Positions 11,291 through 22,632 are shown, counted from the stretch's first letter. The stretch: DNA of 64,000 nucleotides from Anniella stebbinsi (GCA_029215795.1 JARDYH010000004.1:34042001-34106000), one strand, 5' to 3'. Numbers and translations are program-made. Notes: generated by a model from the sequence alone, not told the origin.

Positions 11291-11485
11291 TAGTTTATAT
11301 GAATATGAGGGTGAATCTTTGAGCACTAAATATTGTTTTGACCTCTTCTAAGATATCTCAAAATGTGATGTAAAGCAGGTAAGGTTGTAATTGCATTCAA
11401 AGTCTGACTTAATAATTTAGACATAATAACACCTCATAGCTCATAAAGATTTTACGCTTTACATTTGGGATAACCCTCCTTTTCT

Positions 11486-11487
<2 letters not shown>

Positions 11488-11513
<26 letters not shown>
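11488..11513. repeat. (TA)n microsatellite
   Basis: An uninterrupted AT dinucleotide run of about 13 units. Confidence 0.95.
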
Positions 11514-11516
<3 letters not shown>

Positions 11517-11519
11517 CAG

Positions 11520-12300
11520 GCAGTCAAGCATCTCTGCCAAATATCTAGAATCACTAACTGCTCATTGTCTCAGCAATGTCATCTATTCTCAGTCTTGGCT
11601 CAGAGAAAACAAAAACAAATGCTGATTCATACAACGTGCTTCTTAGAGATGGATGAACTCTTCCCCATCTTGATTTTGAATGGACTTGTTCTTTCCAGAC
11701 TTTTCAAGATATTTCTCAAGGCTTTCCCCAATGGTTTTCAGCAATCCTTGAAAACCCAGCCTCATTCCAAATTGTTTTCTGCCAGACATATGCGTTCACC
11801 AACCTTCACTGCACGTAATTTCCCTTGTGAGTCCACACAGATACTGGTGTGACTTTCGCCCTATGCAAATGTTTAGTAACTAATACATGTGGAGAACAGC
11901 AGACACATGCTTGCTGACCGCACCCTCTCTGTTGTCTGGTCCTTTGCCCTCCATGCATTGGAAGGTGAAGGTCTGCTTGAGGAGCCTCAACTATCCATGT
12001 GGAATCCCTGCATGATTTAGAATCATGATTGTGCAGATTTCTAACACATATGGGCACCTCCATGCATACAGCAGTCTCCCCAATGCAGACTTTTGCCCTC
12101 CGATGCAGGCAAGACAATGGGGCAGGGGCAGGGGATGCAACCCTACTCTTTTCCTCATGCAGTGGTGATCACAAGAGGACGCAACTCCTGCATAGGGCTT
12201 TTGCCATTCACATTTTGAGAACAAGACAAATAGCACTAAATTCTTTGTTGAAAAGATGGGGGTATTATCCAACGGTGATATTCCACAAATTCAAATAGCA
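11520..12300. other. Unique sequence, no feature recognised
   Basis: Open frames on both strands are short and have no recognisable domain. A CATGCA/TGCATG-rich composition from 11940 to 12200 may reflect an old palindromic repeat. Confidence 0.35.
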
Positions 12301-12324
12301 CTAATGGAGCTCAGCTGAATCTTT

Positions 12325-12515
12325 CTGTTGCACGAGCAGCTGCTCATTACTCTTGCACAACTGGATGTGCAATCAGTTACCCAACTGGTTGTACATGGGG
12401 TTGCACAATGCATGCAAGAAGTTGTATAACACAAGCAGAATTTGCAACCTGTTGCAAAATGGGTTGCACAATGTATTATGCAAACTGCTTGTGCAACCAT
12501 GCTTGCACACATGTA
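12325..12515. repeat. Palindromic repeat rich in TTGCAC/GTGCAA motifs
   Basis: The segment opens with TTGCACGAGCAG and closes with CTGCTTGTGCAA and GCTTGCACAC, with many TTGCACAA and TTGCAACC motifs in both orientations between. It looks like an old foldback element. Exact ends and TSD are not visible. Confidence 0.4.
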
Positions 12516-12519
12516 ACTT

Positions 12520-13700
12520 TAGGGAGATTCTTCTCTTGCGAATAGTTCAGAACCTAGTTTCCAATACGGCATCATTATTTGCATTAATGTAACGACCCAG
12601 TTGGCTATCACTCACAGTCTATGGTAGAGATATTTTTGCAGTCAATGGAAGCTGTTTCTGTCATGCAGGGCTCAGAGGAGTGTAACATGGGAATAATTGC
12701 TATCACTACTAAACTACCTGAACGTCAAAGGAAATCTGCATGCATTTTGCTTGCTGGGTTGGGAAGAGCAGGTATAATGTGCATCCCAATGCAAATGCTG
12801 TCTATCTGTTGCTTTCAATGGGTGTACACTCTAATGTAAATCCCCACCCACCTTCTGGAGCAACTAATCATAGACATGAAAACAAAACAAAACATTTTAC
12901 ATGCAACTCAGAGCTGGCTTGGGTCATTTAAATGCATTCATAGGGGAAATGGTGATGATATTTTGGTTTTGGTTTTTAATGGTAGTAACATGAACTTTCT
13001 TCGGTTGTTTGGCTGCTTTGAGGGCAGAGTTTGGTAATTCAGTATCTTATCGTATAAATGTCAGCCTCATGATCCCAATAAGGAGAGATGAAATGAAATG
13101 TTACTTGCTTTGACAGACAAAATTTGTTTATGAGTCTCAAAGCACATTTAAGAAGCCTGGAAAAAAAGCATTACTGCAAATTAGAATCTCATATTTCCCT
13201 CATTCTAACAATGCTAAACTAGCTTGAAGCTAGAAATGAACAGGGCTAAAAAAAAAAAAGCACAAGCCTGTGGAAGATTTTTTTTAATGGTTTTAGTGAG
13301 AAGTTTGAGTGCACTTTGCCCTAGTTTACTAGATCCTTACCAGCTCACATTTCTGGATAAAATGTAATTATTGGGACTAAGGTGCTTATAGCAACAGAAT
13401 ACTGCTCTCCAGTGACAATTGTAATCTTAGCTCCTATCGTTTATTTCATAAATCCAAGCTCACTATGCACTTTTCTTACAAAGATCTGGATTTCTCTACC
13501 ATTCCTTCTGAGTTACAGAGGCCAAGATGGAAAATTATTTAGGTTCCAACTATGTAGTCAGTTTCATGCCCCAAATGGCTTTACATTTGTGTTTCTCAAA
13601 CAGCAGCCATTCTTTGCCCTGACCACTGTCACTTGGCAAACCATTTGGCAGGCCTGAAAATGGAGCTGAGAAATTGGGGAGGCACTATTTACTCAGAAGT
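12520..13700. other. Unique sequence
   Basis: No gene or clear transposon is seen. Short A-tracts occur at 13248-13260 and 13278. Some of 12990-13330 is unique AT-rich sequence that could be conserved, but this cannot be judged here. Confidence 0.35.
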
Positions 13701-13711
13701 ATTTGCAGGGG

Positions 13712-13741
13712 TTAGGGTTAGGGTTAGGGTTAGGGTTAGGG
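13712..13741 (+). repeat. Interstitial telomeric repeat, (TTAGGG)5
   Basis: Five perfect TTAGGG units sit inside ordinary sequence. The motif TTTGCAGGGG occurs just before the array (near 13703) and again just after it (near 13748), so the repeats look inserted between two copies of a short duplicated target. This fits telomeric DNA added during double-strand-break repair. Confidence 0.95.
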
Positions 13742-13923
13742 GTCAATTTGCAGGGGTCAAATTGTGTGGGCATTTTGAAGATGGAGGAGGGTAAAACTGA
13801 GGCTGATGGTTTACTGGTTAGTGGTGGCAGCATCTTTCTCCCTTTGTCTCCTTTAAACATTATTTTGCTACCACCATATTGCCACAGCCCCTTCTGGCTT
13901 TTGCCTCTCATTTCTTCAGAAGA

Positions 13924-13949
13924 GTGTGTGTGTGTGTTTGTGTGTGTGT
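13924..13949. repeat. (GT)n microsatellite, interrupted
   Basis: A GT dinucleotide tract broken once by TTTG. Confidence 0.9.
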
Positions 13950-14254
13950 TGTGCTGGGAAGCTTGACTGATTCTAGTGGTGAAGGCAAAACAAATTAAGG
14001 AAAAGAAAAAGAAAATGTTTCTTCTGGGGGTGTCCCAATCCAGGCTGAAAATCCAGGACATCCTCCTCAAAACACCTGCTAGAAGAGCAATGCCATGGTT
14101 TTCCCAGCAGTAGAATCAAAGTCAAGGTTAGCCAAGTGAGAGAACAAGATGACAGGGAGGCCTGTTTCTGTTGCGATAGCAATGGAGGCACTTCCTCTCC
14201 CGCCAGGAAGTCTGGGTGTGTTGAGTTTGCAGTTGGGGACATGTTCGTTTGAGA

Positions 14255-14737
14255 ACTAGGTACTGGGCACCACACTTTAAGAAGGATACAGACAAGCTGA
14301 GGGGGTTTAGAGGAGGGCAATGGAAACAAAGCCCTATGAGGAGAGACTGAAAGAACTGGGCATGTTTAGTCTTCTGAAGAGAAGACTGAGGGGAGACATG
14401 ACAGTACTCTTCAAATACTTGAAAGGTTGTCACACAGAGGAGGGTCAGGATCTCTTCTTGATCAACCCAGAATACATGACATGGAATAATGGGCTCAAAT
14501 TACAGGAAGCCAGATTCTGGCTGGATATCAGGAAAAACGTCCTGACTGTTAGAACTGTATTGCAATGGAACCAATTACCTAGGGAGGTAGTGGGCTCTCC
14601 CACACCAGAGGCATTCAAGATGCAGCTGGACAACCATCTTTCAAGTACACTTTAAGGTGGATTCCTGCATTGAGCAGGGGGTTGGACTCAATGGTCTTAT
14701 AGGCCCCTTCCAACTCTACTATTATATGATTCTATGA
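14255..14737 (+). mobile_element. CR1 LINE 3' end
   Basis: A 5'-truncated CR1. The frame 14320-14655 carries the usual CR1 ORF2 C-terminal block: PYEERLKELGMFSL, then LRGDMTVLFKYLKG, and near the stop WNQLPREVVGSPTPEAFK. A short 3' UTR (GGGGGTTGGACTCAATGG, CCCCTTCCAACTC) ends in TATGATTCTATGATC, the ATTCTATG-type CR1 tail. The reverse transcriptase domain is absent. It is a dead retrotransposon fragment. Confidence 0.9.
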
Positions 14738-14744
14738 TCAAGGG

Positions 14745-17330
14745 GGATAAACCACAGAGCTTTCTGTAAGCACACAGAGAGAGTTGAGGGTACAATAATG
14801 CTCAAGGAGAGTGGAGGAGAAAGACGATTTAACCTTTCCCCTCTCATATTGATACCTATTATGTGGCAGCAATACAGGGGAAAGGGTGGTAACCCCTTCC
14901 CACCACCATTACCCAATAAGCCCGGCTAATAATTTGGCTGCCAATATTTCCCTCCAGACTCACGCGCCTCTGAATTTCACCACCGCCCTACCAATTAACC
15001 AACACTGGGGATTGGGAGGTAGAACAGCTAATTAGGAACTCAAGTGCCAGGTGAGTTATTTAATAAAGCTGTGGCCTTAAATTAATTAATTCTGTGTCAG
15101 TTCCATCTCAGTGCATTGCGCCTTTATTCCTGGGTACAGGGGCAAGTGAACAAGTTTTAAGTAGTCCATGTTTAAGTATGAGGAAGATAAGAAAATGACT
15201 AGGTAAGGAGTGAGAATGTCTGCTGAGCAAACAGGCTGATTACGTCAAGGGACAAGAAGAGCAGCACTCGGAAATCAATACAGATGAGGCTTTGAAAAGG
15301 TTGACTGAGTGCACTGGATTAGCTATTGATTTTTGTCATTTTCACAGCTAGTGCTGCGCTCTCCACCCGCTGAGGCCATTAAACACGGAGACCTTAAACC
15401 TCTAATCCCTTGCTAATAACAAACAAGACAATGGCCCTGAAAGCTAAGGATCTAACAGAATGTCCAATAGCTTCAGAGCTGTATTGAGTGCTCGGCTGCC
15501 TAGAAAGCAATCCAAAGAAAGCCCAGGTTAGAAACAAAATGCAGCTGCAGATAGAGACATGGATCATTAAGCTATAAACTGGAGCTTGGAGTTTCACTGT
15601 AACCAATGTGGACTGTTTCCCCTCCACGTACTTTTGGGAAGGTGTGATATTTCCTTTTGTTACACTCACTCTCTGGCTCTTGATCAGGTAGCTAACTCTT
15701 TAAATACAAGCATTTTGGGGGCTCAGTGAGGCTTGGGGAAAGAGCTGTTTGGGTCAAAGTACTAGTGGAGCTCATTGTAAGTCTGGGGATGGGGCGAATG
15801 ATGGGTCCCTAGGTTTTTTTTTTTTTTTTTTTTTAGTGGATAGAGGGAATTAAGGGTAAAGCTCAGTGATTTCTAACAGTTCCAAACAGAGACACCTGCA
15901 TTTTTTTGGTGGGGTTCAGGAGCTGACCCCAGTAAAAATGCTCTCTATTCAACCAAGATGTGTAGCTAAAATACAAACACAAGTAAAGGGGTATCAAATA
16001 GCCTTTTGCTTTTCAGGTTGCTGCCCGAAAGCAAAAAAACCTGGCAGTACATGTTATTTCTGATCAGTTGTTAGTCTTAGCTGTCAATGGTCAGCAACTA
16101 GCAACTAGCAACCTGGAGGGCCACTTTGAATGTATTTTTTTATTTACTTGGGCATTACATTTTTTTTTTAAAAAAAATCCCAATATAATGAACATTAAAA
16201 ATGTTTAAACATCATCAGCTACAGCAGTAACATGCAGGAAATATTAATGGATGCACAGTTGTGCCTCCATTGTTAACGGCCGTCAGTAAAAAACACATTC
16301 CACCATGTTAAAGTGATAATTGGGGGGGTCATTCTAACAGCCATAAAATAAAAAATGTTTCACCAACCTTTCTGAAATTTACAGGTGCCAGAAAGAAATG
16401 TTTGTTTTACATTACCTGGAAATTTCAAGCAGATTGGTGAAGGATTGAGGGAAGGAGAGCAGTTTAAGGTAGAAAAGGAATACAAACCTGTCTCCCTGCT
16501 TTTGAAAATTTACTTCCGGGTTGAGACTTTTTGTGCTCACAATTTGCATAATTTCTAGAGCCTTATTAATTAATCCAGTGGTGGGGTCTTCTTCCTCCTT
16601 GACTGTAGTTGGTGGAAAGCTTTTCGTTTTTTAAAAATTCCCTTCGGTTGACTTTTAAGGACTATTTTAACCTCTCATTCAAGTCAATGAGGCGGCCATC
16701 TTCCCTCATAACGTGACACTAACACATGCTCAGTAGCGTCGCTCTCCCCCCTCCCTCCTGCCTTAGAATGTGGGGTGGGTGAGTGAAATGGCTGCTGCCT
16801 CTAGCACAGACCTTTTGAGTGAAGAAGAAGAAGAGTTTCTCTTTTCTCTTCTGGAACATGCATTCCTTTGGCTCTGAGAGTATTTTGGGCTATCTTCATA
16901 AGGCCAGTTTGCTCTTTTGCTCCCTGGTGAAGCAGGGTGTGGTTCCTCTGGATCCATGGTAACCTGATCTTCAGATCTCTCCTAGGAATAGGTAGCTATA
17001 CCTTTCTTTTAATTTCCCCCACCCCACTCACACACAGTGCTCCTTCCCTCTTTTCTAAGAGTTTGGTCCATGCTGCTATAAAGTTGAAAGCTTCAAACAC
17101 TTCATTTAATTAGTTTGGGCCGGTGTTAAGTTTTAAGTACAATATTGAAACCTTTCAAAGTGCTTCTGGGCCTACAACGTTGGTTTCGGCCTAGTCACCC
17201 TGTTTTTCTAATAAGGTTTAGAAACAGTTGAGGTGTCATTTATTTTGCATAGTGTATACATGGATTTTCTTTCTAATCCTTGCAGTCTACACTGGCTCCC
17301 TCCTTGATGTGTTTTTGGATGCAGGCAAAC
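14745..17330. other. Long unique region, possible regulatory DNA at 15080-15700
   Basis: There is no recognisable gene or transposon. It contains a 21-T run (15814-15834) and short A/T runs near 16140-16180. Positions 15080-15700 are unique and of mixed composition with TAAT-type motifs (TTAATTAATT, GGATTAGCTATTGATTTTT), the texture of some developmental enhancers. This is only a suggestion. Confidence 0.2.
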
Positions 17331-17903
17331 CCTTTTTTGTTCCAGCAGGCCTTTGGCAAATAATCTGGACCTCTGTCTATACCTTTGACTTTTAAATTGT
17401 TATGTATTTAAAATGTTTAAAATGCTTTAATATTGAAAAGTATTTAATTATATTTTTAACTTTTGTATATTTAGGCTGACCATATGAAAAGGAGGACAGG
17501 GCATATGTAACTTTAACAGTTGTAGAGAAAAGGGAATTTCAGCCAGTGTCATTTGTATGCAATTAGTCCCTGGTGAAATTCCCTCTTCATCACAACAGTT
17601 AAAGTTGCAGGCACTATACTAGAGTGACCATATAGAAAAGAAGGCAGGGCCCCTGAAACTTTAACTGGTGTGATGAAGAGGGAATTTCACCAGGAACTAA
17701 TTGCATACAAATGACACTGGCTGAAATCCCCTTTTCTCTACAACTGTTAAAATTACATGAGCCCTGTCCTCCTTTTCATATGGTCAGCCTAGTATATTCC
17801 TATTTATAGGTTTTAGCTGTATATGTTTTAGTTTTGTAAGGCTGCCCTGAGGCCCAGCATTGGGCAAAAGGTAGGATACTACTACTACTACTACTACTAC
17901 TAG
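17330..17903 (+). mobile_element. L2-like LINE 3' end, split by a family P element
   Basis: Two pieces flank the P copy at 17472-17791. The left piece encodes the end of an L2-type ORF (GCAGGCCTTTGGCAAATAAT) and an AT-rich 3' UTR. The right piece holds AAGGCTGCCCTGAGGCCCAG, then CATTGGGCAAAAGGTAGG and an (ACT)n tail (17877-17903). The same 3' UTR in reverse is at 46690-46740, confirming that it is a repeat family. Confidence 0.75.
17472..17791. mobile_element. Family P palindromic hAT-like element, copy 4 (subtype A)
   Basis: The element is 320 bp from TAGGCTGACC to GGTCAGCCTA. GTATATT occurs directly on both sides, giving a 7-bp match; the eighth base differs, so one flank may have mutated. 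It lies inside an older L2-like 3' UTR. Confidence 0.85.
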
Positions 17904-18560
17904 TAATGTTTCAGATTTCACTTCTGCATCTGATGTTCTTTTGCATTTACTTTTCTTTATAAACCATTCATATCTTAAGACTTCTTGTGTGGCATGTTTT
18001 CATTGGTTTAACAATTTAAAAGGGGTATTCACTGTTTTCATGCTTATGTTATAAAATCTATTTTCAACAGGCCTAGTAACTTCAAGAGTACCATAGTTGG
18101 GGAAAATCCTCAATCTCTTTGCTATCAGAGGCACTGAGTAAGGGACCCCTGGAGATAATTTAGACTGACCCCAACCACAAAACACTATTCCCCCTTCTGA
18201 AGAGATCTGGACCACAGACTACTAAAGATAAACAAAGTAGCAGGCCGTAATAACAGTTCTCATGTGGCCATTTGCCTTATGAGGCAGGTGCTCTGCGGGC
18301 TACCAAGTGGAGGGACTAACAGGCCATAAAGTTGCCTGGCTGGGTCTGCCAGAAATCCAGCCTCAACACTCCTGGAAGGTTCATGTTCTATAGCACCTGC
18401 TGTCAGATAAACCTGAGGGAATCCCACCCTCCACCCCTGGGTTTAATTTACGGGCTTCCCCTGGCTGGACCTTGCAGGAAACTATAGGGACAGACAGAGC
18501 AGGCATTCATAACACACATAGAATGCTGAGACTGGCAAATCTAAAAGCAAGTGTGTTGCT
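17904..18560. other. Unique sequence
   Basis: No feature is recognised. Confidence 0.35.
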
Positions 18561-18569
18561 TTTCAAGAA

Positions 18570-18632
18570 CCAAGGAAATTCAATGGGTCTTACTTTTGAG
18601 TAAATATCTAAGGATGGATATGCAGCCTGTGC
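18570..18632. repeat. Fragment of palindromic family G
   Basis: AATTCAATGGGTCTTACTTT followed by GAGTAAATATCTAAGGATGG matches half of the palindrome assembled at 44583-44908. Similar fragments are near 9240, 23783 and 29480. Confidence 0.4.
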
Positions 18633-18642
18633 AAGAACTGAG

Positions 18643-19276
18643 TAGGGTGACCATATTTGGGAAACCAAAAAAGAGGACACCTAGTGGGGGGGGGGCAGGA
18701 AAATGGCTTTCTGGGGCCATCTTAAAGTCCCCAATTGGAACGGAGGAGGGGAAAGCATGTCATTCTCACCCCACCCCACCACTCCAATCAGGCCCTTTTC
18801 TAGAATGCCTGGGAATGACACGTTTTTCCCTTTTAAGTCCTTGATTGGAGCAGTGGGAGAGAATGACACACCTCCAGAAAGCATGTCATTCCCCCCTGCC
18901 ATGCTAATGGTGGCCTTAAAAGGGAAAGTGTCTAATTCCAGGTCATTATAGACTATTGCATAAAATCCCCCCTGACACTGAGGATAGAACAACAACCAGG
19001 AGAAATCTGGGGAAATCCTGACAGTTTTTTATTATTTATTATTGCATTTATATCCCACCATTTTTCCGCCAAGAAACCCAAGGCGGCATGCATAATCCGC
19101 CTCCTCTCCATTTTATCCTCACAATAGCAACCCTGTGAGATGGGTTGGGCTGAGAGTCTGCAACTGGCCCAAAGTCACCCAATGGGTTTTCATGGCTAAG
19201 TGGGGAGTAGAACCCAGTTCTCCCAGCTCCCAGTCCAACACTTTAGCCACTAGGCCACAACCTAGTGGTCACCCTA
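18643..19276. mobile_element. Non-autonomous hAT-like element carrying a SINE
   Basis: It starts TAGGGTGACCATATTTGGG and ends GGTCACCCTA. The flanks are GAACTGAG (18635-18642) and CAATTGAG (19277-19284), six of eight matching. A similar terminus (GGCCATATTTTGGAAACC) occurs at 50209. A MIR-like SINE occupies 19029-19260. The internal region has repeated CATGTCATTC and TTAAAAGGGAAA motifs in both orientations. Confidence 0.65.
19029..19260 (-). mobile_element. MIR-like tRNA-derived SINE
   Basis: Read on the minus strand it starts with a tRNA-like head: an A-box-like TGGCCTAGTGG and a B-box-like GGTTCTACTCC. A CORE-like body follows (CTCACAGGGTTGCTATTGTG, AGGATAAAATGGAG), then a reptile-type tail (GCCGCCTTGGGTTTCTTGG) ending in TAATAATAAATAATA. 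Copies of the same family are at 38533-38775 and 44625-44855. Confidence 0.8.
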
Positions 19277-19284
19277 CAATTGAG

Positions 19285-19700
19285 CCATGCCAAGTTGGAA
19301 GCAGATCGGTTTGTGCCTTGATTTTTAGGATATTTTTTTTAAAAGTTTGACTTCAATTTTTTTCTAAAATTCAAGGCATGAACCAATCTGCTTTCAACTT
19401 GGCATGGCTAAAGACTTACTTAAGAGGTACCATGGTGCCAAGTTTCATCTCTTCATCTTTATTTTCTTTCTTTTTTTTTAATGTACTGCTCAAGGCCCTA
19501 GACCCCAAAGAGGAGTATTGGGTTTGAAGTTTTAAAAATTCCTAAAACTCAAGGCATAAACAGATCTGCTTCATACTTGGCATGGCTCAATCCCTACTTA
19601 AGAGCTACCATGATGCCAAGTTTCATCCCTTTATCTTTAAAAATGAGGGAGATGCAAGCATTTTGGTTGATTTATTAATGTTAAAAGTGAGTTCAACACA
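19285..19700. repeat. Direct and inverted ~150-bp motif (CTTGGCATGGCTAAAG type)
   Basis: The motif CTTGGCATGGCT, then TACCATGGTGCCAAGTTTCA, then CTTTAAAAATGA is repeated directly at about 19380 and 19560. It is present in inverted form at 19285-19325. The same motif recurs in tandem inside the element at 50209-52569. It is probably the internal repeat of a long non-autonomous DNA transposon. Confidence 0.5.
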
Positions 19701-19811
19701 TAACACTAGCTTTGATTTTATATTGGATGTCAAGATGGTATAACATTCTGGCTGATGCTGGCTTGGTTGTCAACTGTATAATATCCAGTCATCCGTTACA
19801 CAAAGCCATGA

Positions 19812-20203
19812 AATTCATTAAACAAAAAACCTACGGTTTACAAAAACAATGTTAAGGCTCTACAGATTCCAACCAAGCACCAAAAAGCAGGGAAATTGGG
19901 AGTTAAGGCTCACAAGCCTTAACGCCACATCCTCCCTAAGGAGGCAGAAAGTGCAAGTGAAATTCTCATTCTCCCAAAGCAGATAAACCATGAGGGCAGG
20001 GTGGAGAATATGATATGCGGAGGTGACTGTGGGGTTGTGGAAAACTGATCACGAACAACTTAGGGCCACCTACTTCTCTTTTTTTGGTTAGAGCAGCCCT
20101 TCCCCAACCTGGTGCCCTCCAAAGGTGTTGGACTACAACTCCCATCATTGCAAGTCAGTATGTCCCATGGTCAGGAATGCTGGGACTTGTCATCTCAAAC
20201 ACC
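19812..20203 (+). repeat. Left arm of a ~390-bp inverted repeat
   Basis: This arm is nearly identical to the reverse complement of 21309-21693. It contains the family S sequence, then a TGACTGTGGGGTTGTGG block, then half of a palindromic element (GACTACAACTCCCATCATTG). The spacer is about 1.1 kb. The high identity implies a recent inverted duplication, or two insertions of one composite element in opposite directions. Confidence 0.85.
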
Positions 20204-20237
20204 TGGAGGGCAGCAGGATGGGGAATGCTGTTCCATA
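20091..20237. mobile_element. Palindromic MITE, family D (ACTACAACTCCCATC type)
   Basis: It begins AGAGCAGCCCTTCCCCAACC and ends with the inverted equivalent GGATGGGGAATGCTGTTCC. The arms share GGTGCCCTCCAAAGGTGTTG versus CAAACACCTGGAGGGCAGC. Only half of it is carried into the right arm of the large inverted repeat. Decayed relatives lie at about 20615-20680 and 21145-21215. Confidence 0.6.
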
Positions 20238-20239
20238 CC

Positions 20240-21308
20240 CTTACCAAATACAGGGTCTGCCCAATACTTTTCTCTCACACACATCTCGCATATAGCAGCA
20301 CTCTTGATAACAAAAGGGGCACTATTCATTACAGATCTAGAACCAGAGCATGTGCCAGGCACTTCCAACTTTTGGTCAATATCCTGCCTTTGAAAGAACC
20401 AATGTTTTTTTCTTTAAATGTATTTATAAAAAATATGCTGTTCACTCCCCACAATCCCTGCACAATACATCATCTCATCAAAGCAACAGTGGAGCAGAAG
20501 AGGTTTAGTTTGGCTGTCTTGAACACCTTTCAGATGAGATTAGTTTGCAATCCTATACCTCTTGGGAGAAAGCTCTAGTGAATTCAGTGGCACTGGCTTC
20601 TGAGAAGACATGTATAGGAGTCAACCTTCTCCAGCCTGGTGGTCTCCAGATGCGTTGCACTGTAACTCCCATGTTATGTGTTATGGGGAAGGCAAAAATC
20701 AATTCATACTTAATTTTAAAATAATAGTTACGCATGAAAGTATTAGGTGGTAGCTCTGTCTTTGATCTCACACTGCTGAACAAGTAAGAGAAATCCTTTA
20801 TCTGATATTCAAGAAACAGACATCCTATGCCATGTGTTGAAAACTAATGTTGATGTCTGAAGGGCTTTCTGGATTAGGTATTCAAGATTCATTCATTGTC
20901 GTTTCATTTGGTTTTGACAGATTATTTAAAGTGATGCAGCTCTTTTGTAGTTCCTTGATTGATCACATATCTTAATGCTGGAAAACATCATACTTTAGTA
21001 CAGATGTGGGCAGAAAATAGATCTATCCTGATGATTTGGACATCAACTCGCGGCATTCCTGATAACTGCCCATGCTGATAGGGGCTTTTGCAAGTTGAAT
21101 TCCAAAACATCTGGAGATCTACATTCTGCCTTCCCTTGTTATTGAACAACATTCCCCAACCTGTTGCCTGTCAGATGTGTTGGGTTGCAACTCTCAACAT
21201 AAGGAGATGCTCTAAGAAATGAGAAGTAGCTGGTCCTAAGTTGTTCATCATCATTTCCCACAACCCCACAGTCACCTCTGCAGATCAAATTGCATATCTA
21301 GATATTTG
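20240..21308. other. Spacer of the inverted repeat; mostly unremarkable
   Basis: No gene is recognised. At 21205-21290 there is a diverged direct relative of the right-arm segment (GAAGTAGCTGGTCCTAAGTT, CCACAACCCCACAGTCACCT), so the right arm sits beside an older copy of itself. Confidence 0.45.
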
Positions 21309-21693
21309 AGATGACAAGTCCCAGTATTCCTGACCATGGGACATACTGACTTGCAATGATGGGAGTTGTAGTCCAACACCTTTGGAGGGCACCAGGTTGG
21401 GGAAGGGCTGCTCTAAACAAAAAAAAGAGAAGTAGGTGGCCCTAAGTTGTTCGTGATCAGTTTTCCACAACCCCACAGTCACCTCCGCATATCATATTCT
21501 CCACCCTGTCCTCATGGTTTATCTGCTTTGGGAGAATGAGAATTTCACTTGCACTTTCTGCCTCCTTAGGGAGGATGTGGCGTTAAGGCTTGTGAGCCTT
21601 AACTCCCAATTTCCCTGCTTTTTGGTGCTTGGTTGGAATCTGTAGAGCCTTAACATTGTTTTTGTAAACCGTAGGTTTTTGTTTAATGAATTT
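21309..21693 (-). repeat. Right arm of a ~390-bp inverted repeat
   Basis: Reverse complement of the left arm (19812-20203). It ends at TTTAATGAATTT, which is directly the TSD of family P copy 5. It includes the family S unit, the same 190-bp sequence inserted at 11101-11290. Confidence 0.85.
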
Positions 21694-22013
21694 TAGGCTG
21701 ACCATATGAAAAGGAGGACAGGGCTCATATAACTTTAACAGTTGTAGAGAAAAGGGAATTTCAGCCAGCGTCATTTGTATGCAATTTGTACCTGGTGAAA
21801 TTCCCTCATCATTACAACACTTAAAGCAGCAGGGGCCCTGCCTTCTTTTGTATCTGGTCACTCTAGTATAGTGCATGCAACTTTAATTGCTTTGATGAAG
21901 AGGTGATTTCACCAGGTACTAATTGCATACAAATGAAGCCGGTTGAAATTCCCTTTTCTCTGCAACTGTTAAAGTTACATGAGCCCTGTCCTCCTTTTCA
22001 TATGGTCAGCCTA
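21694..22013. mobile_element. Family P palindromic hAT-like element, copy 5 (subtype A)
   Basis: The element is 320 bp with TAGGCTGACC and GGTCAGCCTA ends. The flanks are ATGAATTT (21686-21693) and ATGAATAT (22014-22021), an 8-bp TSD with one mismatch. It abuts the right arm of the inverted repeat. It is more diverged internally than copies 7-9 and so perhaps older. Confidence 0.85.
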
Positions 22014-22021
22014 ATGAATAT

Positions 22022-22490
22022 TAAATAGACAGCTCACATCAACCAGTTTAATAAACCATTTTAAAAGTGTCTGGGCAAAGAACTGAAAAGAACATAGTGT
22101 TGGCACCTCTATGTGAAGGATGATCCACAATTGGGGCACCACAATTGAAGAGTCACTCTCCATTGCTGTCACATAATGTAGCCATAGTATTTGGAGAAGA
22201 GCTTCCCCTAATGGTCTTAAAGCACAGGCAGGCTGGTATAGGTAGAGGTACTTCATTTAAGCTCCTGCTCTAAAGGTAAGTACCAGCACTTTGAATTGGG
22301 CTTCAAAGTGAATAGGAAGCCACTGATTACAATTTGGAATAACCCAGTGGTCATATTATACAGATTCTAAATGGAGTCAGAAAAGGGAACAGGGAAGACC
22401 TTGATTCTCTCTCTCCTTGCAGTGATCAGCTAGCAAGACCTGTTTCTACAAATCCACTTACTCTTTTGCCCCAAGGTTGGTAAAATGGGA
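22022..22490. other. Possible old LINE remnant on the minus strand
   Basis: GGAGAAGAGCTTCCCCTAATGG and TCTTAAAGCACAGGCAGGCT around 22190-22230 resemble minus-strand L2-like sequence at 47035-47080 (AGAAGGGCTTCCCCTGAAG). The following GCACTTTGAATTGGGCTTC resembles 47700-47720. It is probably a decayed L2-like fragment. Confidence 0.4.
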
Positions 22491-22491
22491 C

Positions 22492-22632
22492 CAGGGACAG
22501 ATCTACACCAGGCAGGATACGACACTTTGAAAACATTTTGAAAACTGTATATGGAGTGTGTCCTGCGCCCTAACAGTTGTCACTACTGTTATAAACCATT
22601 TTAAAGAAGCAGTGTAGATCCTGCCCTGGTGG
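22492..22632. repeat. Palindromic DNA element, family W
   Basis: It starts GGGACAGATCTACACCAGGC and ends GTGTAGATCCTGCCCTGG. It contains the TTTGAAAACATTTTGAAAAC and AACAGTTGTCACTACTG cores shared with 23331 and 38371. Confidence 0.6.

Noticed and set aside
13712..13741. Chromosome end
   Set aside because: Only five units, with ordinary sequence on both sides; it is interstitial.
19029..19260. tRNA gene
   Set aside because: The A- and B-box-like segments belong to a SINE head; there is no cloverleaf, and the CORE-like body and tail follow.
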